64,000 nucleotides of DNA from Coccinella septempunctata. Taxonomy: Eukaryota; Arthropoda; Insecta; Coleoptera; Coccinellidae. Location: NCBI RefSeq assembly GCF_907165205.1, contig NC_058195.1:26742936-26806935 (forward strand). Direction: 5' to 3'. The notes beneath the pieces were generated by a model that had not been told where the DNA came from, searched no databases, and saw only the letters and a program-made list of their open reading frames with translations. The position numbers were made by a program, and so were the translations under genes. This document shows, in pieces, positions 21,060 through 33,269 of the stretch (within the stretch, counting starts at the first letter, position 1; each line of letters begins with the position of its first letter).

Positions 21060-22500
21060 CAGGAGAAATAGTAAAGGTTATATAAGAGTTATTATATGGC
21101 TTTGGTTTTCTTCTGGAATCACGACAGTATTTAACATAATCTGAAGTACATTGATAACTTTTGTCCGCAAACATTGTTCAATAGTCGAATGCATGCTGTA
21201 GTATTCCATTTGAGTATGTCCAACTTCCAAATATTTTTTAATATTAGTGATACCCTCGAGAACACCCAGGTTAAGTAAGGCATTCGCCGTAACTGCATTT
21301 CGGTTTTGATAGGAACAGCCGTCCGTGTATATAAATATTCTGACATTTCGACTCTCTTGTTGTAATGTGGGCAAAAGCACTACTTCTTTTAGGAAATAAG
21401 TCCAGATTCAGAAAACTCCTCTGCACTCACAGAAACCGTCATTATTGCTAATATTTTAGAAACACAAATTGTGAACTTGTAGCTTAGTTCGAAAATACAA
21501 AGAACTAACTTTCGACATCGGTGCCATTAGAACAGCTTGCATATCAACAGTAAATACGTAACACTGTTCCATCTTGTCTTTGCCTTTTCCCTGTCGTGCT
21601 TTCTGCTTCCTTGTAATATGTAGCTGATAGTCTGCTTCTGGTACAGTTCCAACTTTGAATCCGAGACACTTCAACCATTTATCTTTTTTAGGTCTGTATA
21701 AAGCCATGTTACGCTGTTGAAAAGTTTCATTGAATGAAGTTCTTGATAGTGGCCCAATGTTTTGAGCTTCACACCAGTCTTCGGCGTAGAATCTGTAAAG
21801 GGACTGTTTGGAAGACCACTCTGGCAAAACATATTTTTGTTGGAAGAAGTGCGACAGTAGTGTGGTATCGAACTAAAAAATGTACTCAAGTTTTGATTTC
21901 TCTCTTCGTTTGGTTTTGCGCTCTTCCTTTCTATTGCTCTCAAATTGCTAGGTGCAATCTTGTTTCTCAGGCTACCTTTCCATTTAAGAACAGTCCATTT
22001 TCCGATACACAAAGTATTCAGGAACATAGTTCGAAAATTGGTATTATTTATTCTAAGTGGTAATTAACTGATTGGATCCTTCTTGAATTTTCTGATTCTT
22101 TACGACCTCTATGTCTTTTTGTTGGAAAAACTGTGACCATATTATCGATGAACACCTTTTTTTCTCCCCAATTCAACTGCTTCGAAACACTATCCAAAAT
22201 TTCCATTTTAGCACTTTCAGGTACAGATGTACATTTCAAGACAGTCTTGTCATTATCTTTGCACCGGCATCTATCGTTCATCATTCTAGGTGTTTTCAAT
22301 GTTTTGTACATCCATTTTCTTCCGGATTATGTTCGCCCACGGTAGGATTGCCCTCTTTCTCGTTTTTTGTTCTTCTCTGTGTACCATTCATTTTTATTCA
22401 CTTGTGATCTTCTCTTCCGTTGTCTAATTCCCATTGGTAAGTCAGAATCACATTCTGAACTAGAATTTTATGAATGTGGTACCAGTGCATTTCCGATATC
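21060..22500 (-). pseudogene. decayed gene of uncharacterised DDE-like transposon family
   Basis: Read leftwards, fragments in several frames form one protein. A basic segment (MGIRQRKRRSQVNKNEW) comes first. Next is RCRCK...TSVPESAKMEIL and FIDNMVTVFPTKRHRGRKES, then MFLNTLCIGKWTV, SSIPHYCRTSSNK, and MALYRPKKDKWLKC. Then come CYVFTVDMQAVL and TKLQVHNLCF, and finally FIYTDGCSYQNRNAV with YLEVGHTQMEYYSMHSTIE. The order and the D-containing VDMQ and YTDGC...NRN motifs match a protein family common in insect genomes that looks like an RNase-H-fold (DDE) transposase; this is memory-based and the family has no settled name I can give. Several frameshifts make it a pseudogene. Confidence 0.6.
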
Positions 22501-23224
22501 ACCCATATCGGACAACTAGGATGGACTTATATGAGGGCAATCAATGTTCTGGACGATTTTATTATTAATATATTCCACTGGAAGGTCCTGAAATTTCTCA
22601 CCCTCTATTTGTTTTTCTTTGTCTTTTTGTAGATTTATTCCAGGTAACGGGATGCAGCAATGAATGAATGGAAGTTGGCTATAAAAAGTGATTCATTCTG
22701 AAGATGTGAGGTAAAATTATTTTTTTGCATGATAGCGTATTTTTTCTCTACCTTTTTTGATTATTAATAATATAGCTTATTATCACTGTAAATAACAATT
22801 CTGAAAAACCAGGTATGCAAATGCAAGCCATATTTTGAGTACGAAAAAAGTCAGCTGAACATTTCCGACTCCATTTATATGCAGGGCTGTTCTTCAAGAG
22901 GCGTTTGACCACAAATCAATTATTCATTAAAAGTAATCCATGGATGGGGCATTAACGATTCATTGTGTTTGATATAATAGTACATGCAGATAACTGATAT
23001 ATTTGAATTATGATGAAAAACAATGGTGTTTTTCATGTATGATAAAAAACAATGGTGTTTTTCATGAGTTTGATTAATTTAAATATAGCCCTAATGAGTC
23101 CGGTCTCGAGTTCCATCGAATTTGAAATTTTTATTTCATTGAAACTAACAACTCCAACCTGATAATGAATTTTCAGACGAATCGATCGAAAATATCGGGA
23201 GTTATAGCGAAACAAAAATTCGAG
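22501..23224. other. no gene seen
   Basis: AT-rich spacer. Short frames at 23033-23215 show nothing recognisable. Confidence 0.5.
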
Positions 23225-24070
23225 AAATTCAGTACCTTAGAATAGAATACAATAGAATATATATTTAATTCAAGAATTATTGTACAACACAATAAAATTG
23301 AAATCCGTCAAAATCAAACTATTTACCTTCTACACAATTCAAAAAATTCTGACAGTGTATAGGGTTCACCTTCAACAATAAATTTATACAAACTCCTCTT
23401 GAAGATCTTTACATTGCACAAAGTTCTCAATTCATAAGGAAGAGCATTGAACAATTTTATCCCAAAATACAGAGGAGAACACTCCGTCATCGCTAAAGAA
23501 TGGTAAGGATAAAAAAATGGTTCTTTTCTTCTGGTTTGATTAACATTTTTATATCTTTCAAAATATTGTGGATGAAGTTTCATGAAAATTAGTACCTTAT
23601 ATATATATATATAGACCACACAGTGTTAAAATATTTTGTTCCCTGACATGTCCCCTACATGACTCCCTAAATTTTAGTCCTAATACAGTTATCAACATCG
23701 ATTTTTGTCTTAAAAACACTTGTTCAGATAGTGAGCTTCCCCCCCAAAAAATTATGCCGTAAGACAACAATGATTGAAAATTAGAGAAAGATACAGCCAT
23801 ATTTACACCCATAAGAGGTATTTTTGAACTCAGCTCAATGACCTCTATTCACGGTTTACGTTTTTCCGTTTACTGGTGAAACACCCTGTATAAACGAGTA
23901 GAATGCGCTAAGAAGTCCCTGCTGGTTGACGGCGTTTTCTAGGCATAATGACCGCTATTCAGTCTCCTGTACACTTCTTCAGCAAGGTCTGCCCAACTGG
24001 GAGTTTCATTCAGACGAATACCCAAAAATTTGGCTGTTCTCTCAAATTTCAATATGTATGTATATGTGCT
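23225..24070 (-). pseudogene. LINE RT C-terminal fragment
   Basis: From the right: ERTAKFLGIRLNETPSW (about 24050-23990), then after breaks SNFQSLLSYGIIFWGGSS, GLKFRESCRGHVREQNIL, and the end YFGIKLFNALPYELRTL with LSEFFELCRR. Homologous to 19552-20457 and to 2340-2715. At least two frameshifts. It has an AT-rich 3' tail (about 23230-23270). Confidence 0.7.
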
Positions 24071-24269
24071 CATTATTTATATTTATTGCTATGTTTTCTT
24101 CTTGAGAAATTGAACTCTAGTGGCAGTTCAGACAGACAGTTTTATCATGGTTTCAAATCAATTTGTTGCTAGAGCACCACAGACTAAACTTCCTCTACCA
24201 CAGTGGTGCCTCATTATTCAATTCGATGGGCGTGGAGACATCATCTGCCTACTGAAATAACCTTCCAAC

Positions 24270-26157
24270 TGAAATGTGCTTAGGAACTGAATACAATAAA
24301 TCACTCGCCTTGGAAAATGCAGAAGTGCTTACGACGAGAACGGACAGTTATACCTCCACTACATGGAGCAAACGAAATGGTATATACGAGACTTGAAAAA
24401 GCCGAAGCACTTGCCGACTCAATTGAGAAAGAAACCAAAATAAACTACAGCAATGATGATGACAATGAAGATCTAGGCGAAGAAGTGGAGGCAAACGAAA
24501 AACTGATGGTGGAACTACCGGAAACCGAAAAAGAGATCATAATGAAATTGAAAAACAGGAAAGCGCCGGGAGAAGATAGGATAACGAATTATATGTTGAA
24601 GAAATTGCCTAGAAAAGGAATAGCAGCCTCGACAAATATAACAAACGGAGTGATGAGGATCGAATACTACCCAAAGAGATGGAAAACTGCAGAAATGATA
24701 GTTTTCTACAAGCCTGGAAAGAAATGGAAATTTCCACAAAATTATAGAACTATCAGCCTACTATCAGCACTAGGAAAAATCGTCGAGAGGATTATCGCTA
24801 AAAGGCTGAATGAGGAAACAGAAATGTTGAAGATAATTTCATCCGAACAATTTGGATTTCGACGAGATCATTCGACTGAACTCCAATTACTACGGCTCAT
24901 AGAATACGTCATCGAAGGAATGCAGACCAAACAGGCCACAGGATTAGTTCTGATGAATATCGAGAGAGCTTTCGATAGAGTATGGCAAGAACTAATCTAC
25001 AAGATGAAAAGAGCAGAATATTCGACAAAGCTGTCAAGATTATAAGGAACTATCTGAGGAATAGAAACTTTTATGTGGTGATAGATGGAGCAACCTCTCA
25101 AACCAGACAATTGGAAGCAGGAGTACCTCAAGGATCTGTACTTGGACCTCTGCTTTACGTAATATACGTTCATGATATCCCGAAGAATGCTAGAAATATG
25201 CTCACCTTGTACGCAGATGACACAGGAATAGCATTCAGACATCGACGCCCAGAGATAATTCACCAGAGACTGCAGGAAGCCATAGATGAATTACTCAAAT
25301 GGTGCATCAAATGCAAAATCCAAATGAATGGAAGAAAGGCTCAAGCAATAATACTGTGAAAGAGAAGATTGAGGATGAAAGAAAACCTTGAAATTGATGG
25401 AGAAGAGGTTGAATGGGAAAATGAAGTAACATACTAGGAGTGAAGCTTGACAGAGGACTAACATGGAAAAAACACATCGAATGTGCAATTGATAAAACAA
25501 AAGCCGCAATGAGTAGACTTTATCCACTCATAGGCAGAAGAATTCATATGAATAAGAACATCAAGTTGACGATGATTAAAACTATCGCGCGACCACAACT
25601 CACATATGGATCGGCGGCATGGGGCTTCGCATACAAGACCCACATTAAGAGAATACAGGCCACTGAGAATAAACTCCTTAGAATGGCGATGGATGTACCC
25701 TGGTTTGTTAGGAACAAACAAATTTACAAGGATTTGGAATGGGAACCAGTTACAGAATTTATGAAGAGAAAGGCGGAAAGGATATTCGACAAAGCCAAAC
25801 AATGAGGAACTTCGAAGATTAGGCGTCTACGATCCAACAGAAGAAGCTAGATGGTCAAGAACCTACCACAGAAGATCGAGAGATCAGTTATGGATTCAAA
25901 AAGTAACCAAAGAAGAGCTTAACCTATAAAAGATATGGGCAGCATACAACTATCAACACGACTATGATCGTGTGAGAGTCCAGAAACCATAAGAGTCAAC
26001 TGGTTAATAGGCAAAATGCCCGGAACCTATGAAGAAGCAGTTTAGGGTATTTAGTGGGTCTCGAGCTCAGGAGAGTGAGAATCCCCACACTTGTTCCCCT
26101 TCAGGACAGGTTGTGCTCGTCTGTTTCGCAGATTTTCCCCCTGCTACACAAAAAAAA
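24270..26157 (+). mobile_element. Jockey-like LINE copy 2
   Basis: Homologous along its length to 13190-15392: INHSPWKMQKCLRRERT, the RT, the 3' UTR with ATGCCCGGAACC, and a short A tail at 26149-26156. 5'-truncated near 24270. Confidence 0.8.
24275..25840 (+). pseudogene. Jockey-like reverse transcriptase, decayed
   Basis: Frames 24317-25045, 24982-25359 and 25440-25805 make one RT broken by at least two frameshifts and a TGA at about 25358. Motifs: KNRKAPGEDRITNYML, EQFGFRRDHSTELQLLRL, GVPQGSVLGPLLYVIYV and LTLYADDTGIAF. Motif A reads LVLMNIERAFDRVW, with Asn where copy 1 has the catalytic Asp. It is therefore dead on two counts. Confidence 0.8.
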
Positions 26158-26400
26158 GTGCTTAGAGAGATTATTAACAACTATCAAGAAAAGCAAAGGG
26201 CCCGCCTTACTACCTTGAATTACCTCAGAACCAATATCCGTATGCAGAAGAGAAGAAATCTCAATGTGAACAACAACTTCACGTTCATGTAGGAATTCTA
26301 TCCAGTCCTTGATCTTATCCCTTAATCCCATAGCCTGAAGTCCAGGCAATCAAAAGCACGTGACAAATCGAAACACAGGCTTCGTACGATGTCGGAACAC
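26158..26400 (-). pseudogene. small LINE RT fragment
   Basis: Translation from the right gives FDLSRAFDCLDF (motif A), then after a frameshift GLRDKIKDWIEFLHER and VIQGSKAGPLLFLIVVNNL (motif B). It abuts the tail of Jockey copy 2. Only ~80 residues remain. Confidence 0.65.
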
Positions 26401-26687
26401 TGAGTTGAAATTAAAAGTATACCAATTAAAACCAAGAAGAGAAAATTAATGATCAAATGACTGTTAAATGAGGGTGCATAATTGTAAAAAATAAATGAAA
26501 CTTCATTATAGGTTATTTACCCACCTTTATCACATTTATATTTTCTCTATATCGAATTTTCAATATTCATCAATTTGTTTTGCCCCTTTATTTAGTCTCC
26601 GAGCAAGTGAGAATGTTTCGAAGAGTTTCTTTTTACGTTTTGATTTTACATTAATTTTAACTAATTTGCATTCATTCTTGCTTATAG

Positions 26688-26788
26688 GTGCACATAAAAG
26701 TATTATAGTGCCGCCACATTGGATACTGAAATTGCCTAAGGAGAAAAGTTCTGACATACCTGGGAATCAAAACGAATCCGGAAATAAG
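26688..26788 (+). CDS. rdgA: rdgA exon A (C1-to-kinase linker)
   Basis: Follows a TTATAG acceptor and ends AAG before GTACAT. It starts with the last two bases of a Gly codon. The peptide GAHKSIIVPPHWILKLPKEK matches the (C-S-L)G-x-H-xx-I-(V/I)PPxWI segment just after the last C1 domain of type IV kinases. It ends in phase 0, matching the next exon. It is the weakest of the five because the segment is short and the next 15 residues are not conserved. Confidence 0.65.
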
Positions 26789-28300
26789 GTACATATATAA
26801 AATTCTGATTTCATTATTCACATAAATGGCATGAGAAATAATATAAAATGATGTGGTTAATAATTTGGGACCTTCTAGGTCTAGATAAACTCTGATTATG
26901 ACGCTCAAATGTGTTGATCTCAAAAGTCAACAGTTCCATAGTCAATACGATTTCATTAGTTGAATCCATAGCATGACAAGAGAAGGCTTCAGAATTAAAA
27001 GGACTCTACATATGATTATGAAACTGACAGCTATATATTCTTCGACAGTGATATTTTAAATATCATAACTAAAGACTTGGAAGACAACAGTTTGTTATCC
27101 ATTATGTGAAATGAATTGAGGAGAGTGATTCAAACAGAGGCCTAATCGACTCTACTTAGCGCATAAACTGAAAATTCTTATTGGTTCTAAAGTGGAAAAA
27201 TACCACACCCTCCCTAGTGTATCAAAGAATACCTACCCATTTTTTTAATCGTATTCTGAATCTAGATGCAATTCTCAATTCTGATTTTGAACTACTAGGA
27301 ATTTCGGAATGACGTCACTTGTAAGTTATCTGTGGTCACCTGAGGGGCAAACAAGGTATCTACGACAATTATGATCACAAAACTTTGAATTGTACATGTC
27401 ATATTCTCGATAATGGTCAGTTTTCTATTCACCCTCTGAACGTTAAATCATAATCACTTAACATTTTCGCAAAAGATTTATGAGGATTTGAAAATATCAC
27501 TCGAAATCACAAAAACATAAACCTAATCAACATTTGTGTGTTAATTAGCTCAAAAGCCTGTCATAGTCAGCTGATTCGAAATGCCCTAATCCCTACTGTC
27601 ATAATTTATGTATGTAATTTTTCGATATAGACCACTTTTTCCGCCAAATTACATGTTAATGATAATTTTAACTAAAGAACTTATCTTGAAAACCGTTCGA
27701 GATAAATGAATGATACCTATTGTTTTTCATTGAATTTCCGAAGATTTTTCAAGTTTGTAGAGTATCGATCCGAATTCCAAATCAATATGCGGTTAGCAGT
27801 GGACTGTTTGAATGAATATGATTCGGACCGGAACTGTACACACAATATGAAAGTGATATATCTGAGAGAAAATACCACAAAAAAAAGGAAACAAAAAACA
27901 ATCAATAAGAGAGGTAAGAAGGAGAGAGGACTCACCTGGCATCTTGATACTCCTTTGCGTAAAATCTCCAAACACCTCTTTTGAGAAAACTATCTTTTCG
28001 AATAGCAAAGAACACGTGCGTAGAACGATCGACTATATTCTTCGTCCCTCGCCGAGAACCAAGTATATTGTTAAAGTAGAGGGAAAAAGAAAATAAGGAT
28101 TCAAGAAGTGGTAGAAATATTGGAAATAATTCCTCTCAAATTCCTACTCTCAGAATTCGAAAATATATCCAGAGTGAAAATCAAAACAATTAAATTCAAT
28201 TGAAAATTCGATTCAGAATCGAACAAAATAATTATTTTGATATTATAACCAATTAAAGAGAAGACACAAAAAATTAAAAAGAAGAAAGCTATAAAGAACT
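26789..28300. other. rdgA intron 1, part without recognisable element
   Basis: AT-rich. A short basic frame ending before GTAAGA at about 27912 was considered as an exon and rejected. No transposon ends were recognised. Confidence 0.5.
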
Positions 28301-28301
28301 A

Positions 28302-29470
28302 CTATTTCATGGATTCATTGAAAGGTAGCAATACCATCTTATTAGCGGGTCTGGTTATAACACCCTTACGAGTATAAATTTTTACAACCTCATCAGAGCC
28401 CATACACAATTCCTGAACAACTACTAATAGCCACTCTGCAAAAGAAACTCCCGGTTGAAACCATAAAACGACATCGCTCACTTTTATAGCAGGCATGGGC
28501 TTCGTCCATTTCTATCTTTTCGAATGTAGATAGACATCTATTTCAGAATCACTTGCTGAATCAGCTGCCCCCTGTCAAGCACATTCACTGGAAGCTGCGT
28601 CACATCATCCTCCGAACGAGAAAGCAGCCCAGAGCCAATCAAAAAATGCCATGGGGTCAGTGCTCAATAATAATCTTTCGGAGAATTCAAGAGGGAACCA
28701 ATTGAGCGAGAATTCAAAATAGCCTCCATTCGAATGAATACAGTTTGGAATTCCTCCATTGTGAGGATCTGAGAACCGATGAGTCTCTTTATGAGGTTTT
28801 TCACACTTTTCCTTCCCGCCTCTCAAATGCCACAGCAATTTTGCGCGTAAGGCGGATTGAAGTTCCAGAGAATTTCCCGCTTCGCCAAATACCCTTCTAT
28901 ATCCTCGATGATAACCTTCAGTATCGTTCCAAAAAACTATGATGAAATTGATAGTATCGGTCAAGGAACAAAAACAAAGAATATTATTCTACCTTTATTG
29001 GGTCCAATAAAGGAGCGAAAACGTCGCTGAGGGAATAGTATTCTTTGTTTTTGTTCCTCGACCGATACCATCAATTTCATCATCTTATATCTCCTCGTTC
29101 TGCGCCATAAAAACTTGGAGATTCCTGAAATTTCTCGAGCAGTACCGCGGAAGTTCCTACCCTGGTCAGAATGAATCTGTGTTCGTGAGCCCCGACGTGA
29201 GATAGAACGATCAAAGGCAGCCAAAAATGCAGCTGTAGACAAGCTGCTCACCACCTCTATGTGAACAACGAAGGTTTTCTCTTGTTTTTCATGCTGTCGA
29301 GAATTATATTTTATCCAGAAGGACCACCAACGTCTACACCAAAATGGGTAAAACTTCTAGAAGGTTACACACGAGAAGAGAGGAAATCAGTCATGAGTGG
29401 TTGCATAGGAGCTGCCTGGATACTCCATCAATTTCTACCTTTGCTTTGAAATAACAAAGAGAATTCATTT
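28302..29470 (-). pseudogene. BEL/Pao integrase remnant
   Basis: From the right: MQPLMTDFLSSRV and a FGVDVGGPSG segment (integrase core start), VSSLSTAAFLAAFDRSISRR, HSDQGRNFRGTAREI (the second catalytic Asp), then after a scrambled stretch NCCGIxEAGRKSVKNLIKR and LTMEEFQTVFIRMEAILNSR. It ends with the C-terminal barrel KVSDVVLWFQPG...ITRPANKMVLLPF. An in-frame TGA at 28823-28825 replaces the Trp of GIWEA. Several other stops. No RT or LTRs were found here. Confidence 0.75.
28939..29083. repeat. inverted repeat inside BEL remnant
   Basis: Arms 28939-28989 and 29033-29083 are complementary with few mismatches around a 43 bp loop. The right arm lies in the integrase frame, so the left looks like an inverted local duplication. 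Confidence 0.7.
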
Positions 29471-29694
29471 CCGAACCAATGAAGGATTTAAATTTCAGAG
29501 ATGTATCCAACAATTTACACATGTGAAATTAAGATTCATAAAATATTTCTGAAATAGTTGATATGGCTGATCCTGTATCAATTTTCATTCGAATATTTTA
29601 AAATTTAATTTGAAAGGATTACGAAATTTATCATTTATATAGAATCAACATTTCGAAGGAATAAGGATCATTATCTATTTGAGTAATACCAACA

Positions 29695-29810
29695 ATCTCA
29701 GGTAGCGGGTTCGAATCTCGCCGCGGTCATGGATGTTTGTGAGTGTCTAAATTTAAATTACAAATATAGTGGAGACTGAACACATGACTAACGGTCGAGC
29801 CCATGCGTCA
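29695..29810 (+). repeat. tRNA-derived SINE-like fragment
   Basis: GCGGGTTCGAATCTCGCCGC near 29703-29724 is a T-arm with an RNA polymerase III box B, followed by GGTCATGGATGTTTGTGAG, similar in style to insect tRNA-derived SINEs. No A box or acceptor stem is visible, so it is not a tRNA gene. Confidence 0.4.
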
Positions 29811-29819
29811 ATGACAAAT

Positions 29820-30341
29820 ACACACATCGACAAACTTATTGAAATTGATCGATGACGTCGCCGTCTTCACTTTACACACCGTACTCACATGATTTGTTTA
29901 CTACACATGTGATACTGCGCATCTTTGAAAAAGCACTTTTCGGGTTGATGAAGACCATGTTACGACTCCTTCTCGATTTTATTGATGGTAGACCTCTCTA
30001 TCAATCCAGAATTTTTCCCGGCAGTTTCCAAATGTAAACATTACGGCTATGTTGATCGGTGATTCATATGTGAGATTAATTTCGGTGAAAAGTCGTCGAC
30101 GAAAAATTTCACTTTCAATCTTTAAGATTTGTCTAGAAGGAACTTTAGAAGTTGCAAGATTTTGCCAGGTTTTTCAAACTTGCAATGCACACTGGAATAG
30201 ATTCCTGAATTTGTTGTTTCCTTCGTCTCCATTTGTAGCTTTCGGCAACTTCATATGAGTTAGGTTCCAGCTGTTCTTGCATGATTTTCACTATTTCTGC
30301 GAATGGTTTATTTTCTGTTTACTCTGGAGTAAAATCAATAA
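29820..30341. other. no gene seen
   Basis: AT-rich intron sequence without recognisable repeats. Confidence 0.5.
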
Positions 30342-30556
30342 GACTGGGTGCATACGGGCGATTTTTCTCAGCGAGCTCGCTGCGATAAAATTTCTCGCCG
30401 CGATTTAGTGGACCAAGGATTCCAATGGTACGAATCACATGCAGCAGAGTTGTTCACGTGTGAATCGTATCATTGGAATCCTTGGTCCGCTAAATCGCGG
30501 CGAGAAATTTTATCGCAGCGAGCTCGCTGAGAAAAATCGCCCGTGTGCACCCAGTC
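30342..30556. mobile_element. 215 bp MITE with TAA duplication
   Basis: Starts GACTGGGTGCA and ends with its complement. The arms are about 90 bp and nearly perfect. TAA flanks both sides (30339-30341 and 30557-30559), typical of PIF/Harbinger-type MITEs (TWA target). Non-coding. Confidence 0.85.
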
Positions 30557-30559
30557 TAA

Positions 30560-31100
30560 GTAACTCAAATACCGCATCTTCCAAGAAGGATAACAGGATG
30601 GCTCTTGACTTTTTGCCTTGAAGTGCTGTTTAATACGGGTTATGTACGTTTTCTAGTTTTTCTCCGAGAGCTTAAATTCCTCAATTTTTCCGGAAGACAA
30701 TGATTCAATATCAATTTAGTCCGATTATATTTAACTGTTATAACTTAGGGGGATTTACATTTAGTTCAAACAATATTCAATTGGATACTAATTCATTCTA
30801 GACACGAACACATAGAGAGAACAAATGTCAGCACAGAGATGAGCCTCCAATTTATTCGCATACACAGGCTGGACAATAAAACAAGTGGAAGAAATGCTTT
30901 TTAATAAGATAATAATGAATAAACTTCGTGATCAAATCAAAGCTACTCGGGTCTCAGAATGACTTGACAGAGAATTTTTTATATTTTGTTTAAAGTAGGT
31001 TGTTCGTTTCGTTGCCACGGGCAGGATACATTGTCAAATGTTTAAATGAATCTTGACACTTGTCAGTTTTCGCTTGAGAAAAAGGAAGCTTTTTTAAATG
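30560..31100. other. no gene seen
   Basis: AT-rich spacer. Its right end may include the 5' UTR of the Crypton remnant. Confidence 0.5.
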
Positions 31101-31114
31101 AAGAAGTATAGAAA

Positions 31115-32111
31115 ATGGAGGGAACTGATGAAAATTATGTTCCTGAGGAAATCTTTACAAAAGCGGAAGAAGCGTTGCAAATTTTGAATCGTGGATGAAT
31201 TCGCGGCAGATAAAAGGTGTCGATAAGAATGTTCTATTGCCTAACTTTTCTTATTTGCAAAAAAAATTATCCCCATCGTCGCTATGGACCACATACCCTT
31301 ACAAAGAAATCGTCATTTCAAAATATGGCAAACTAAAGAACTTTTTGAAAATCAAATCATTGGATACAAACCAAAGGAATCAGAAACAAAGACCTGAAAT
31401 AGAGATATTTTGGAACGAAGCTCCCGACAAGGATGCCTGTTGATGAAAGTGGTTTATAATGGAGATCAGCGGTGCTTGTAGATGCGATGAATTGTTTAAT
31501 TTGAAAATAAAAAAATTCAAGACAAAGGGAAAGATTTTCACGTAGCTTTTCCAGACACTAAAATAAAGAAATCGAGAAGTCGGGCCATACCTTCCAGTCA
31601 ACCCGATCAATTTGTGTAAAAAATAAATACATGTCTTTGATACCTAAAAATAATAGTTCTAGACTTTTTTGTTTTTTACAAAAATGGGAGATGTACCCAA
31701 TAGTTTTTAGTGATGAATATAGGAGGACACCTTCAAAAATTGCCTAAGTTTTTGAAATTGGAGGAACCAGCGCTCTACACCGGTCACTGCCTGAGAAGGT
31801 TTTCGGCGACTCTTTTGGCCAACGCAGGGGCTAGCATGACCACTTTGAAGTATCACCACGGAGGATGGAAGTCCTTGACCATAGCAGAAGGATATCTAGA
31901 CGAAAAAGTGCATACCAAAGTACAAATTTCAGAAAAATTACAAGGTTGTAATGCGTCGGAGTCTTCGAGCACTATCAGCAGCTGTGAGATGGGAGCGTCT
32001 GGTTCCAATGAACCAACGAATTTAACAATGGATTCGAATTCGAATGAATTTTTAGCGTTTTCGTTTAATTTCAATATCAATGTAAATTCTGCTTGTAATA
32101 GTAATAACTAA
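31115..32111 (+). pseudogene. Crypton-like tyrosine recombinase, broken
   Basis: ATG at 31115 begins MEGTDENYVPEEIFTKAEEA and stops at 31198. Other frames carry LSPSSLWTTYPYKE, SKYGKLKNFLKIKS and EIFWNEAPDK, then MEISGACRCDELFNL with the first catalytic Arg. After a gap, 31710-32111 gives YTGHCLRRFSATLLANAGAS, HHGGWKSLTIAEGYLDE and a Ser/Asn-rich tail. The HxxRR, HxGGW and Tyr spacing is that of tyrosine recombinases, and the sequence is closest to insect Cryptons, which integrate circular DNA without DDE chemistry. The catalytic residues survive but the frame is broken at least three times. Confidence 0.75.
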
Positions 32112-32304
32112 ATAGAATACTACTTTAACTATAAACGTGAGTTATAATCCATAACACACTAGTGATTTATGGATTATAACACACTAGTCTTTTATTTGAT
32201 AGATTACTAAAATGACACTAATAATGACAGCCATAACTTTCATGTGTTGGATGAACTTATTTATCATATAACGAAATAGCTTTGAGTACGTACTTGTTTT
32301 TCAG

Positions 32305-32658
32305 ATTCGCCAGGAAAACCTGTTCTTGATTAGATCTATTCCGAATTCCGAGATCAGACCACTTATTGTTTTTATCAATCCAAGATCTGGTGGTAATCAA
32401 GGCTTACGATTGTTGCAAAAATTTCAATGGTTACTCAATCCCAGGCAAATTTTTGACTTGACACAAGGCGGTCCTAAATTGGGACTAGAAATGTATAGGA
32501 ATGTTCACAACTTGAGAGTTTTGGCTTGTGGTGGAGACGGAACAGTGGGATGGGTTCTAAGCGTAATAGATCAAATTGGAATGACACCAGCCCCTGCTGT
32601 AGGTGTGTTACCATTAGGTACAGGAAATGATCTGGCAAGGGCTCTTGGATGGGGTGGC
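32305..32658 (+). CDS. rdgA: rdgA exon B (kinase catalytic domain)
   Basis: 118 codons after TTGTTTTTCAG, ending GGC before GTAAGT. It encodes RPLIVFINPRSGGNQG at the start of the catalytic domain, FQWLLNPRQIFDLTQGGP, the ATP-binding loop ACGGDGTVGWVLSV, and GVLPLGTGNDLARALGWGG. All invariant glycines (GGDGT) are present. The phrase FDLTQGGP and the uninterrupted domain point to type IV rather than the alpha, delta or theta classes. No sign of decay. Confidence 0.95.
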
Positions 32659-33189
32659 GTAAGTTATTATTTCTTCAACTATACCAATTCTTCTCATGAG
32701 TATCTGAGGTAAACTAATAATTTAATTACACTCATCTCTCTCCAAACGGTTTTTTCTCAATATCTGGCAAAGGTTGAGTGTGAAAACTCGATTATCCTAA
32801 AGATATCTTACGTGATACGTATAACTAAAGGTGCTTCACTTTTGTTGATAATAAACACCTTTCTAGATTGAACGCTTTAGGGATCGCCGTAGATTTTCAT
32901 GAAGGGAGTTCTTCTGGAGGGTTTTTTCTGATCATCAAATTCATGAATCAAATAACCTGAGTAAATAAGAACCGAAACTGATCGAATACTCATCAACCGG
33001 TACATAGCTATCTACAGCTTTGGAGATTTTACGACTTATGTGTTTTTTAAATTGACTCAAAATCTGATGTAGGTAGGTTATTTGTAGTTTGTAGTTCGGA
33101 AGATCTTTGATATTATTTCGGTGTCCTCTTGTCGTCCCACTTTGATAGAAACAGTTATTCTAAAAAGTGGCATTATGGATGGCATTATT
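32659..33189. other. no gene seen (rdgA intron 2 start)
   Basis: AT-rich, no recognisable element. Starts with the GTAAGT donor. Confidence 0.5.
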
Positions 33190-33269
33190 CTAAAAGTGGC
33201 GTCCATATACATCTGCAAGTGCCTGGTGTATGTTAAGGATAATTTGACAAAAAAAATAAATTAACACTC

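Noticed and set aside
27860..27912. possible extra rdgA exon (basic KRKQKTINKR before GTAAGA)
   Set aside because: No convincing acceptor or polypyrimidine tract. The phases of exons A and B already match without it.
29695..29730. tRNA gene
   Set aside because: Only the T-arm/box B is present; no acceptor stem, D-arm or anticodon arm can be drawn.
30342..30556. long hairpin as a microRNA precursor
   Set aside because: TAA duplication and end structure fit a MITE. It might still yield small RNAs, but nothing here shows it.
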